From NCBI GenBank assembly GCA_964242945.1, contig CAXTCF010000100.1:1-15212 (forward strand): a stretch of 15,212 nucleotides of DNA. Direction: 5' to 3'. Positions 1 through 6,354 of this stretch are shown here, one piece after another (the stretch's first letter is position 1; every line of letters starts with the position of its first letter). The position numbers were made by a program, and so were the translations under genes. The notes under the pieces were generated by a model that was given only the letters and a program-made list of their open reading frames with translations, had not been told where the DNA came from and did not search any database. The DNA is from Mesorhizobium_B sp964242945. Lineage in GTDB: Bacteria > Pseudomonadota > Alphaproteobacteria > Rhizobiales > Rhizobiaceae.

Positions 1-50
1 TCCCACACCCAAACACCAGCCTGCATGCGATTAACCGTCCGATGCTCTAG
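1..50. repeat. Left copy of a 50-bp inverted repeat at the window ends
   Basis: Positions 1-50 match the reverse complement of 15160-15209 at 46 of 50 bases; the mismatches are at positions 7, 13, 27 and 35 of this copy. Similarity stops abruptly after the inner CTAG end (47-50). The core is an imperfect palindrome: GCAT at 23-26 faces GATGC at 40-44 around an AT-rich centre. No coding sense is evident. It looks like a dispersed intergenic palindromic repeat of the kind common in rhizobial genomes; membership in a named family is not established. It may continue beyond the left edge. Confidence 0.8.
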
Positions 51-58
51 AAGCTTGT

Positions 59-96
59 GGGAAGCGGGAGGCGGAGCCGGAAGCCCCGCCCTTCCC
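59..96 (-). terminator. Stem-loop downstream of the minus-strand DUF465 gene
   Basis: GGGAAG at 59-64 pairs with CTTCCC at 91-96, and CGGG at 65-68 can pair with CCCG at 85-88, leaving a two-base bulge at 89-90. The hairpin lies about 40 bp after the stop codon of the minus-strand gene ending at 135, where a transcript end would be expected. No T-tract follows on either strand, so it is at best a weak or factor-dependent terminator or a 3' stabiliser. Confidence 0.25.
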
Positions 97-134
97 GAAG
101 AATCAGCGGCGGTCCCGGCCGCCCGGCATAGAAT

Positions 135-314
135 TCAGTGCGTGCCCGCCTGGGACTGAAGCTTTTCCATTTCGTCCTTCAGCGCCAGCTTGCGCCGCTT
201 CAGCGATGCTACTTCCAGGGCGTCCATCGAGGGGTGGTGAACCGCCTCGCCAAGCTGGCGATCGACCTCGCCGTGTTTACGCTTCAGCTCTTCCAGATGG
301 TTGGCAAGCGACAT
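135..314 (-). CDS. YdcH/DUF465 family small protein (59 aa)
   Basis: Reading the minus strand from ATG at 314 to TGA at 135 gives 59 residues beginning MSLANHLEELKRKH. Heptad-like leucines run through LEELKRKHGEVDRQL, and the second half contains LKRRKLALKDEMEKL. This matches the short helical-hairpin DUF465 (YdcH) family, whose usual length is about 55-75 residues and whose molecular role is unknown. A GGAG sequence precedes the start at a suitable distance. A second member of the family lies on the other strand at 557-772, pointing the opposite way. The basic LK(R/K)(R/K)KL(A/V)LKD segment is shared by both copies and is the strongest family signature. Overlapping frames on the plus strand show no protein-like features. 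Confidence 0.85.
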   Translation of the reverse strand: MSLANHLEELKRKHGEVDRQLGEAVHHPSMDALEVASLKRRKLALKDEMEKLQSQAGTH

Positions 315-481
315 GGTTTGAAGCTCCGTTGGCCGTTGTGCTCATGCATACGCATCGCGGAACCGCTTAACCCCATACGCCCCGCTTCGACTCGGCGACC
401 GTATGCGAGGCATGTTGCCAGTGTCCGGCAGGGAAGTCGAATACCTGGGTTAAGATTTTCAATGCTCCCGGAAATATGCTA

Positions 482-513
482 TGCCTTAAGGCAAGCCGTT
501 TACGGAAAAACGG
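482..513. repeat. Palindrome pair between the divergent DUF465 genes
   Basis: TGCCTTAAGGCA at 482-493 is a perfect 12-bp palindrome. Flanking GCT (478-480) and AGC (494-496) can extend it past one unpaired A. Directly after it, CCGTTT (496-501) pairs with AAACGG (508-513) around a six-base loop. The rest of the 242-bp gap at 315-556 shows no convincing promoter. The pair may be a regulatory site for the adjacent genes or a worn intergenic repeat. Confidence 0.4.
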
Positions 514-556
514 TTCCCGCCCGCGTGGATCAATTTCCAGATCGGAAGCGCCTGCT

Positions 557-772
557 TTGCTTGCAAACATCTCGGATCAGGAACAAGCGGAAGTGCGCCT
601 GGAATATGCCCGGCTGAAGCAGGAGCACGCCGATTTCGACGCGGCGATCAACGCCATGATGACGGTGGGCTGCGACCCCCTCCAGATCCAGCGCATGAAG
701 AAGAAGAAGCTGGTGCTCAAGGACCGGCTGCGGGTGCTGGAAGACAAGATCATCCCCGACATCATCGCCTGA
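557..772 (+). CDS. YdcH/DUF465 family small protein, start uncertain
   Basis: From TTG at 557 the product is 71 residues and contains QAEVRLEYARLKQEHADFDA, then RMKKKKLVLKDRLRVLEDKI, ending IPDIIA. This is the longer rhizobial-style DUF465 form: two helices with a basic KKKKL turn into the second. The frame is also open from ATG at 476, but the added 27 residues do not look like the family. They are encoded by the palindromic sequence at 482-513, while GGAAG at 544-548 is placed to serve the TTG. I therefore prefer 557 and treat 476 as the alternative. The stop is 10 bp before purE, so cotranscription with purEK is likely. Function is unknown; the domain alone does not imply an enzymatic role. 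Confidence 0.75.
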   Translation: MLANISDQEQAEVRLEYARLKQEHADFDAAINAMMTVGCDPLQIQRMKKKKLVLKDRLRVLEDKIIPDIIA

Positions 773-782
773 GCCGACGCCG

Positions 783-1289
783 ATGGCTGCCGGGGAAAGC
801 AGGGCGGAAGACCGCGCCGACGTCGCGGTGGTGATGGGCAGCCAGTCCGACTGGGAAACCATGCGCCACGCCGCCGAAACGCTCCAAAAACTCGGCGTGC
901 CGTTCCAGGCGAAGATCGTTTCGGCGCACCGCACGCCTGAGCGGCTGTTCCGGTTCGCGCAGGGCGCCAAGGCGGATGGCTTTCGTGTGGTGATCGCAGG
1001 CGCCGGCGGCGCGGCGCACTTGCCGGGCATGGTGGCGGCGCTCACCCCCTTGCCGGTGTTCGGCGTCCCGGTGGAGTCGAAGGCGCTTTCGGGCCAGGAC
1101 TCGCTCCTCTCCATCGTGCAGATGCCGGCCGGCATCCCCGTCGGCACCCTGGCGATCGGGCGGGCCGGCGCGGTCAACGCCGCGCTGCTCGCCGCCGCCG
1201 TGCTCGCTCTGTCGGACGAGGCGCTGGCCGAACGCCTGGACGCCTTTCGCGCCGCGCAGACCGAAAGCGTGGCTGACGCACCCGTATGA
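783..1289 (+). CDS. purE: N5-carboxyaminoimidazole ribonucleotide mutase (PurE)
   Basis: PurE moves the carboxyl group of N5-CAIR to give CAIR in de novo purine synthesis and acts in the cytoplasm with PurK. The 168-residue product has the family landmarks in order: GSQSDW at 19-24 in the phosphate-binding loop, SAHRTP at 47-52 carrying the catalytic histidine (His49), GAGGAAHLPGM at 73-83, and SLLSIVQMPAGIPV further on. Length is normal for class I bacterial PurE, with about 12 extra residues at the N terminus. The ATG at 783 is 10 bp after the DUF465 stop, and its Shine-Dalgarno is weak. The stop overlaps the purK start in an ATGA arrangement, implying coupled translation. The presence of purK points to the N5-CAIR mutase class, not a direct AIR carboxylase. 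Confidence 0.97.
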   Translation: MAAGESRAEDRADVAVVMGSQSDWETMRHAAETLQKLGVPFQAKIVSAHRTPERLFRFAQGAKADGFRVVIAGAGGAAHLPGMVAALTPLPVFGVPVESKALSGQDSLLSIVQMPAGIPVGTLAIGRAGAVNAALLAAAVLALSDEALAERLDAFRAAQTESVADAPV

Positions 1290-2359
1290 CCCCGCTGCCG
1301 CTCGACAGCACGGTCGGCATCCTGGGCGGCGGCCAGCTCGGCCGCATGCTCAGCGTGGCAGCAAGCCGGCTCGGCTATTCCGTCGCCATCTTCGATCCCG
1401 ACCCGCACGCCCCGGCCGCGGAAGTGTCCGCCCGCCACATCGCTGCCCGCTACGACGATGGGCCGGCGTTGCAGGACTTCGCCAAAAACTGCGCTGTCAT
1501 CACCTATGAATGGGAAAACGTGCCGCTGGCGGCTGCCAAGCTGCTCGCGGCGCACACAAAAATTTTCCCGCCGCCCCAGGCGCTGGAAGCCGCGCAGGAC
1601 CGCGTGACCGAAAAGACTTTTCTCAACAGCGTCGGTGTCCCGACCGCCCCATTCCGCGCCGTCAACAGCGATGAAGAGGCACGCACCGCCCTCGAAGCGT
1701 TCGGCGGCCGCGGCATCCTGAAAACCCGCCGTTTGGGCTATGACGGCAAGGGCCAGCGCCGGCTTGGGGATGGCGGCGACCTCAGCGGCATCTTCGCCTC
1801 GATGGGTGGCGTCCCGCTCGTGCTGGAAGGGCTTGTGCCTTTCGAGCGCGAAGTCTCGGTGATCGCCGCGCGCGGGCAGGATGGCGCGAAGGCCGCTTTC
1901 GACCCGGCGGAAAACGTCCACCGCGACGGCATCCTGCATACCTCCACCGTGCCGGCTGCGGTCGCCCCGGAGATCGCGCAACAGGTTGGGCAAGCCGCGT
2001 TCCGCATCCTCGACGCGCTCGATTATGTCGGCGTGATCGGCGTCGAGTTCTTCGCGCTCTCCGACGGCACGCTGCTCGCCAACGAGATCGCCCCGCGCGT
2101 GCACAATTCCGGGCACTGGACCGAAGCCGCCTGTGCCTGCTCGCAGTTCGAGCAGCACGTGCGCGCGGTCTGCGGCCTGCCCTTAGGCGTCACGGCGCGC
2201 AACAGCGACTGCGTCATGCGGAACCTGATCGGCGACGAGGTTTTCTCCGCCCACGCTCTTCTCGGCGAGCCCGGCGCTGTCCTGCACCTTTACGGCAAGA
2301 AGGAAGCCCGCCCCGGCCGCAAGATGGGCCACGTCACGCGGCTTGTTCTCCCGTCGTGA
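1286..2359 (+). CDS. purK: N5-carboxyaminoimidazole ribonucleotide synthase (PurK)
   Basis: PurK uses ATP and bicarbonate to carboxylate AIR to N5-CAIR, the substrate of PurE. The 357-residue protein begins with a nucleotide-fold loop GGGQLGRML (14-22) followed by AIFDPDPHAPA. It has the ATP-grasp segments ILKTRRLGYDGKGQ and VLEGLVPFEREVSVIAAR, then the metal- and substrate-binding stretch NEIAPRVHNSGHWTEAA, and ends with YGKKEARPGRKMGHVT. All of these are typical of PurK, and the length is normal. A tryptophan replaces the common phenylalanine in YEWENV, a mild variation. The gene overlaps purE by 4 nt, and its TGA overlaps a GTG start of the next gene by 4 nt, so the transcript probably continues at least that far. 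Confidence 0.97.
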   Translation: MTPLPLDSTVGILGGGQLGRMLSVAASRLGYSVAIFDPDPHAPAAEVSARHIAARYDDGPALQDFAKNCAVITYEWENVPLAAAKLLAAHTKIFPPPQALEAAQDRVTEKTFLNSVGVPTAPFRAVNSDEEARTALEAFGGRGILKTRRLGYDGKGQRRLGDGGDLSGIFASMGGVPLVLEGLVPFEREVSVIAARGQDGAKAAFDPAENVHRDGILHTSTVPAAVAPEIAQQVGQAAFRILDALDYVGVIGVEFFALSDGTLLANEIAPRVHNSGHWTEAACACSQFEQHVRAVCGLPLGVTARNSDCVMRNLIGDEVFSAHALLGEPGAVLHLYGKKEARPGRKMGHVTRLVLPS

Positions 2360-2787
2360 GGCCGCGCCGGAGGATGTCGCGCCGCGCCCTGCTGGTCTCA
2401 GGCGCCGCAGCCGCGCTGGCCGCCGCAGGCGTGGGCATCTTCACAGGACGGCGGCCGGCATCTGCCTCCGATGCCCTGCGCTGGCTGGTCGCGCAGTTGC
2501 GGGAGGAGTTTCCCGACGCCGCCGGCTTAAGCAGGCCGATGCGGCAGGCGCTTGGGGGGCTCCAGGCGGGGTTGTCGTTGGAAGAGTTTTCCCTCCGTGC
2601 TCTTGGGATCGAACGCGATGAGGCCGCAAGGATTTCGGTGCCGGCGGTAAAGGATCGTCTCGCGGCAGCCGCCGAGCGGGACTTCACCGAAGGCCATGTG
2701 GTGACGGCCGGAGGCTGGATGCTTTCGCAGGCCGAAGCCCGGTTGCTGCTGCTCCTGGCAGGTCCCGCTGGCGCCGATGATCGTTGA
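2356..2787 (+). CDS. Small Tat-signal partner of the GMC oxidoreductase
   Basis: The 143-residue product starts with an arginine-rich stretch, then SRRALLVSGAAAALAAAGVGIF, which fits a twin-arginine export signal (RR followed by a hydrophobic alanine-rich core). The mature part has no cysteines. Its C-terminal region includes GHVVTAGGWMLSQAEARLLLLL, resembling small subunits found beside membrane-associated GMC dehydrogenases (gluconate 2-dehydrogenase subunit 3-like proteins). I judge that likeness from memory of the pattern only. Two starts are possible: GTG at 2356, coupled to the purK stop, or ATG at 2374, which has GGAGG directly against it, too close for normal spacing. The stop lies 11 nt inside the following GMC gene, so the two proteins are probably made together. 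The likely role is to carry the flavoprotein across the inner membrane and stabilise it. Confidence 0.7.
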   Translation: MRPRRRMSRRALLVSGAAAALAAAGVGIFTGRRPASASDALRWLVAQLREEFPDAAGLSRPMRQALGGLQAGLSLEEFSLRALGIERDEAARISVPAVKDRLAAAAERDFTEGHVVTAGGWMLSQAEARLLLLLAGPAGADDR

Positions 2788-4303
2788 CGGACGCAGCCTT
2801 CCGGCCGGCGAGCGGATCGCGGTCGACCTGTGCATCGTGGGCGCCGGCGCGGCCGGCCTGACGCTGGCCGGCGCGCTCGACGGACCGGGCCGCCGCATCG
2901 TGCTTGCGGAAAGCGGCGGGATGGACGCCGAAGCTTTCACGCAAGACCTCTACGAGGGCGAAACGAGCGGCATCCCCTATGCCCTCAGCTTGTCGCGGCT
3001 GCGCTTCTTCGGCGGCAGCACGAACCACTGGGCCGGCGCCTGCCGCCGCCTCGACGCGCAGGATTTTTCCGCGCGGCCGTGGATGCCGGGAAGCGGCTGG
3101 CCATTTGCGCGCTCCGCGCTGGACGCCTTCGGCGAGCGGGCGCGGACGATCTGCGACCTCCAACCGCGCGAACTCCGGCTTGCCGCGCTGGGCGTTGCCG
3201 GAAAGGCGCTCGTGCCCTGGCACGAGCCGATGGAAACGGCCTTGTGGGAGATTTCCCCGCCGACCCGCTTCGGCGAGAAGTTCGGTCCCGCACTTGCCCA
3301 GAGCCGAAACGTCACCGTGCTCCTCCATGCCAACCTGACGGGCCTGTCGTGCAGCGGCGAGCGGATCGTCTCGGCCGAGTTCCGGACCCTGGAAGGGTCC
3401 GCCTTTCGCGTGGAAGCAGGGCGCTACGTGCTTGCCTGCGGCGGCATCGAGAATGCGCGGCTGCTTCTTGCCAGCCAAAGCGATCGCTTCCCCGCAGGCC
3501 TCGGCAACAATCACGATCTCGTCGGCCGCTTCTTCATGGAGCACCCGGAATTCCCCATCGGGATTCTCGCCTACAATCTTCCGCCCGGCCACGCGATCGG
3601 CCACTGGTTCAAGGTGGAGAACCGCCAGGTCGCGGAAGGCTTCCGCCTTGCAAGCCGCGTTCAGGAGGAAATGGGCATAGCCAATGCCGGCTTCTTTCCG
3701 CTCTCGAATTTCCGGAGCGACGCGGCGGACGTTTCGGACATCCCCGGTGCGCCGTCCATCCAGGACACCGCCGCGCGGCTTTCCCGCCGGATGCCGGGTT
3801 CGCGCGAGGCAACAAAGCTCCGGCTGGTGATCGAACAGGCGCCAGACCGGGAAAACCGGGTGACGTTGTCGGATCGGCGCGATGCGCTCGGCCAGAAGCG
3901 GACGCACCTGCACTGGCGCTTGAGCGAATTCGACCGCCGCACCGCCACCGCCGCGGTCAGGCTGCTGGCCCTGGAATGCGGCCGGCAGAACATCGGCCGG
4001 CTGTGGCTCGACGAGCCGTTCCGCGACCTCGCCAGCCCCGATTGGCCCGCACCGGCATCCGGCCCCGTCGCCCCGGACCCGCACCATCTGTCCGCCGAGA
4101 TCGCCTGGGGCTGCCACCACATGGGCACCACCCGCATGCATGCCGACCCGCGCCAAGGCGTTGTCGATCCCGACTGCAAGGTTCATGGACTCGCCAACCT
4201 CTATGTCGCGGGCTCCTCGGTGTTTCCCGCGGCAGGGATCAGCAACCCGACCCTGACGATCGTTGCCCTTGCCCTCAGGCTGGCTGCGCATCTCGCAAGT
4301 TGA
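2777..4303 (+). CDS. GMC family FAD-dependent oxidoreductase
   Basis: The 508-residue flavoprotein belongs to the glucose-methanol-choline family, which oxidises alcohol groups of sugars, polyols or alcohols. Near the N terminus is a dinucleotide-binding VGAGAAGL (21-28). FFGGSTNHWAG (77-87) is the flavin-contact loop seen in the pyranose-oxidase-like branch. The C terminus has CHHMGTTRM (446-454), GVVDPDCKVHGLANLYVAGSSVF and SNPTLT, with Asn490 at the usual place of the catalytic asparagine and His447/His448 as nearby candidates. No signal peptide is visible, whereas the overlapping upstream protein has a Tat-like signal. This fits export of a folded complex to the periplasm, as in fructose, gluconate and glucoside-3 dehydrogenases. 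Those enzymes usually also have a cytochrome c subunit, and none is encoded here. The substrate cannot be told from sequence. A cytoplasmic oxidoreductase remains possible. Confidence 0.85.
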   Translation: MIVDGRSLPAGERIAVDLCIVGAGAAGLTLAGALDGPGRRIVLAESGGMDAEAFTQDLYEGETSGIPYALSLSRLRFFGGSTNHWAGACRRLDAQDFSARPWMPGSGWPFARSALDAFGERARTICDLQPRELRLAALGVAGKALVPWHEPMETALWEISPPTRFGEKFGPALAQSRNVTVLLHANLTGLSCSGERIVSAEFRTLEGSAFRVEAGRYVLACGGIENARLLLASQSDRFPAGLGNNHDLVGRFFMEHPEFPIGILAYNLPPGHAIGHWFKVENRQVAEGFRLASRVQEEMGIANAGFFPLSNFRSDAADVSDIPGAPSIQDTAARLSRRMPGSREATKLRLVIEQAPDRENRVTLSDRRDALGQKRTHLHWRLSEFDRRTATAAVRLLALECGRQNIGRLWLDEPFRDLASPDWPAPASGPVAPDPHHLSAEIAWGCHHMGTTRMHADPRQGVVDPDCKVHGLANLYVAGSSVFPAAGISNPTLTIVALALRLAAHLAS

Positions 4304-4329
4304 GCGATGCGCTGGGCCCTCAGGCAACG

Positions 4330-4358
4330 TTGACAGCCGGAATCGCTGCCGGTATGAG
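4330..4358 (+). promoter_or_regulatory. Candidate sigma-70 promoter of the L36 gene
   Basis: TTGACA at 4330-4335 is a perfect -35 consensus. A 17-bp spacer leads to TATGAG at 4353-4358, which matches four of six -10 positions. The predicted start of transcription is near 4365. This leaves a leader of roughly 75 nt before the ATG at 4439, and the leader contains the terminator-like hairpin at 4374-4399. The promoter begins 27 bp after the GMC stop codon. Confidence 0.6.
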
Positions 4359-4373
4359 CGCCGCATCGTTTCG

Positions 4374-4399
4374 ACGCGCGGGCTCTTCGCGCGTTTTTT
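4374..4399 (+). terminator. Intrinsic terminator or attenuator in the L36 leader
   Basis: ACGCGCG (4374-4380) pairs with CGCGCGT (4388-4394) around the loop GGCTCTT, and six T residues follow at 4394-4399. This is a clear rho-independent terminator shape. It could end the purEK-GMC transcript. It also lies about 10 nt after the predicted start from the 4330-4358 promoter, so it could attenuate L36 expression. GCGGGCTC at 4378-4385 can instead pair with GAGGCCCGC at 4404-4412 with one bulged G. That would disrupt the terminator stem, but the partner is transcribed only after the T-tract. Confidence 0.65.
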
Positions 4400-4438
4400 G
4401 TTTGAGGCCCGCCGGGGCTTCCGCGAACAGGCAGTCCG

Positions 4439-4564
4439 ATGAAGATCAAGAACTCGCTCAAGGCTCTCAAGGGCCGTCACCGCGCCAACCGCATGGTGCG
4501 CCGCAAGGGTCGTGTTTACATCATCAACAAGGAGGCCCCGCGCTACAAGGCGCGTCAGGGCTGA
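4439..4564 (+). CDS. ykgO: Ribosomal protein bL36, cysteine-free (YkgO/RpmJ type)
   Basis: ATG at 4439 to TGA at 4564 encodes 41 residues beginning MKIKNSLKALKGRH and ending RYKARQG. It is strongly basic and recognisable as the longer L36 form. L36 is a small component of the large ribosomal subunit that helps organise 23S rRNA. The zinc-ribbon form has four metal ligands (three cysteines and a histidine); this protein has no cysteine at all, so it is the zinc-independent type. In many gammaproteobacteria the cysteine-free copy is a zinc-starvation paralogue. In rhizobia it appears to be the ordinary L36, so zinc control should not be assumed, and I see no obvious Zur-like palindrome upstream. 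The gene is monocistronic-looking, with its own candidate promoter and a leader hairpin. Confidence 0.95.
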   Translation: MKIKNSLKALKGRHRANRMVRRKGRVYIINKEAPRYKARQG

Positions 4565-4567
4565 ACC

Positions 4568-4585
4568 TTCCGCGCAGGCGCGGAA
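4568..4585 (+). terminator. Hairpin directly after the L36 gene
   Basis: TTCCGCG (4568-4574) and CGCGGAA (4579-4585) form a perfect 7-bp stem with loop CAGG, starting 3 bp after the L36 stop codon. No T-tract follows on the plus strand. It may protect the 3' end of the short L36 message or act as a weak terminator; the next gene starts at 4642. Confidence 0.4.
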
Positions 4586-4641
4586 AACCCTTCACGGCAA
4601 TTTCAATTTGACGGCGTGTTGCGGGGGCTAGCTTCTCCTGC

Positions 4642-5241
4642 ATGCGCCGTTTTGCCATTCCGCTCCTCCTCCTCTCCGCTGCCCTGCCGGCTGCCGCCGC
4701 CGATGGCGCAAACCAGGCGCACAAGGAGGAAGCCGCGCCGCTTGCGCTGCCGCAGCCGCAGCCGGTGCGCCTGGAAAAGCTCTTTGGCGAACTGAAGCGC
4801 GAACGCAACGAGAAGGCGGCGGAGCGGATCGCAGGAAAAATCTCCGGCGAGTGGTCGCGTTCGGGAAGCGACACCGTCGATCTGATGATGGGCTGGGCGA
4901 AACAGGGCATCGAAGCCAAGAACTGGGGCTTGGCGCTCGACTTCCTCGATCAGGTGACGGCGCTGAAGCCCGACTACGCCGAGGGCTGGAACCTGCGCGC
5001 CACCGTGCATTTCCTGATGAACAACTATGCCAAGTCGATGGCGGACATCGAGCGCACGCTGGAACTGGAGCCGCGCCATTTCGGCGCGCTGTCCGGCCTG
5101 GCGATGATCCTGAAAAACACGGATCACAAGCAGGGGGCGCTTGCCGTTTATGAGCAGGTGCTGGCGATCTATCCGATGAACCGCACGGCCCAGAACGAGG
5201 TCTCGACCCTGTCCGACGAACTGGCCGGCGAAGGCATCTGA
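4642..5241 (+). CDS. Exported tetratricopeptide-repeat protein
   Basis: The 199-residue product has an N-terminal signal peptide: MRRF, then a hydrophobic IPLLLLSAALPAAAA core, with cleavage likely near residues 20-21. A proline-rich linker (about 33-42) and a charged helix follow. Three tandem TPR-like helical repeats occupy about 78-111, 112-145 and 146-179; repeat residues such as W/A/Y-P at the ends are visible in ALKPDYAEGW and ELEPRHFGAL. TPR domains bind other proteins, so a periplasmic scaffold is likely, but no partner is evident. TTGACG at 4608-4613 followed at 15 bp by TAGCTT resembles a promoter with a short spacer, leaving almost no leader. The alpha/beta hydrolase gene starts 25 bp downstream on the same strand and may be cotranscribed. 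Confidence 0.85.
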   Translation: MRRFAIPLLLLSAALPAAAADGANQAHKEEAAPLALPQPQPVRLEKLFGELKRERNEKAAERIAGKISGEWSRSGSDTVDLMMGWAKQGIEAKNWGLALDFLDQVTALKPDYAEGWNLRATVHFLMNNYAKSMADIERTLELEPRHFGALSGLAMILKNTDHKQGALAVYEQVLAIYPMNRTAQNEVSTLSDELAGEGI

Positions 5242-5266
5242 GCCGCGCGCCCACACGCCTTCCCGC

Positions 5267-6343
5267 ATGAACCTGATCCTGGCCGCCTTAGCTTTCCTGC
5301 TCGCTGCCTTGCTCGCGCTTGCCGGCGTCACCCGCGCGGGCGTCTGGTGGATCGAGCGGCGCAACCCGGCGGTCGGCGCGTGGGCGGAGATCGGCGGCGC
5401 CCGCATCCACTACGTCCACGTTCCCGCAGGACCAAACGCGGACCTGCCCCCGATCGTCTTCCTGCACGGCGCCAGCGCCAACCTCAACGACGCGATGGTG
5501 CCGATCCGCCCATTGTTGGAGGGCCGGGCGGAACTGCTGTTTCTGGACCGGCCGGGGCATGGCTGGTCGCAGCGCGGCAGCGGCAACGAAACGCCGCGCG
5601 GCCAGGCAAAGACCGTCGCAGCCCTGATGGACCGGCTCGGCATCAACAAAGCGATCATCGTCGGGCACTCCTTCGGCGGCGCCGCGACCGCCGTGCTCGG
5701 CGCCGAGATGCCGGAACGGGTGCTGGGCCTCGTCTTCCTGTCGGCCGCGACCCATCCCTGGCCCGGCGGCAAGACGTCCTGGTACTACGACCTGACGGCG
5801 ACGCCCGTGCTCGGCTGGCTGTTCTCCGAAACCCTGGCGCTGCCCGCCGGGTTATCGCGCCTCGGTCCCGCAGTGGAGTGCGTGTTCTCACCCAACGCGG
5901 CGCCCGAAGCCTATCTGAAGAGAGCAGAAATCCCGCTGGTGCTGCGCCCCTCCGCCTTTCGCGCCAATGCCCGCGACGTCGAGGAACTGTTTCGCTTCGT
6001 CAGCGCCGAGCACAAGCGCTATCCCGACATCAAGGCCCCGACCGTGGTGATCTCCGGCGACCGCGACACGGTGGTCTATGAGGAGGTCCACAGCCTCGGC
6101 CTCGCCCGCGACATTCCCGGCGCCGAACTGGTCTGGATCAGAAATCTCGGCCACAAGCCGGACTGGATCACGCCCGACCTGGTTGCCGCCGCAATCGAGA
6201 AGCTCGCAGGCAAGCCCCGCGACCTTCAGGCGCTTGCCCGGAGCGTGGAAGCGCGGGTCGCCTCCGACACCTTCGGGATCGGCCAGTGCGCCGATCCCGA
6301 TGCGCCGTCAGGCGACGCAGCCGGAGAACTCGCGCCGCAGTAG
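5267..6343 (+). CDS. Membrane-anchored alpha/beta hydrolase
   Basis: The 358-residue protein starts with a hydrophobic segment (residues 3-22) that could be a membrane anchor or uncleaved signal. A normal alpha/beta-hydrolase domain follows: IVFLHGAS (63-70, oxyanion region), LFLDRPGHGWS (91-101) and the nucleophile elbow GHSFGG (133-138) with Ser135. ISGDRD carries the acid (Asp265 or Asp267), and NLGHKPDW the catalytic histidine (about His296). The triad is complete, so it should be an active hydrolase, but the substrate cannot be assigned; esterase, lipase or epoxide-hydrolase-like activities are all possible. The C-terminal 60 residues are a polar tail with a lone cysteine. It follows the TPR gene by 25 bp. 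Its stop lies 11 bp from the convergent pyruvate kinase stop, and a short GCCGG/CCGGC hairpin (6346-6362) spans the junction. Confidence 0.88.
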   Translation: MNLILAALAFLLAALLALAGVTRAGVWWIERRNPAVGAWAEIGGARIHYVHVPAGPNADLPPIVFLHGASANLNDAMVPIRPLLEGRAELLFLDRPGHGWSQRGSGNETPRGQAKTVAALMDRLGINKAIIVGHSFGGAATAVLGAEMPERVLGLVFLSAATHPWPGGKTSWYYDLTATPVLGWLFSETLALPAGLSRLGPAVECVFSPNAAPEAYLKRAEIPLVLRPSAFRANARDVEELFRFVSAEHKRYPDIKAPTVVISGDRDTVVYEEVHSLGLARDIPGAELVWIRNLGHKPDWITPDLVAAAIEKLAGKPRDLQALARSVEARVASDTFGIGQCADPDAPSGDAAGELAPQ

Positions 6344-6354
6344 GGGCCGGGATG

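Noticed and set aside
530..2158. Long minus-strand open frame (542 codons) opposite purE and purK
   Set aside because: It is antisense to two clear enzymes, has arginine/alanine-rich content with no family motifs, and is expected by codon bias in GC-rich DNA.
4400..4440. Zur-type zinc-responsive operator at the cysteine-free L36 gene
   Set aside because: I could not find a convincing Zur-like palindrome in the leader, and the cysteine-free L36 appears to be the ordinary form in this group.
2684..4480. Long minus-strand (598 codons) and plus-strand (2830-4611) frames over the GMC gene
   Set aside because: Both are shadows of the GMC reading frame; only the 2777-4303 frame shows FAD-binding and C-terminal GMC motifs.
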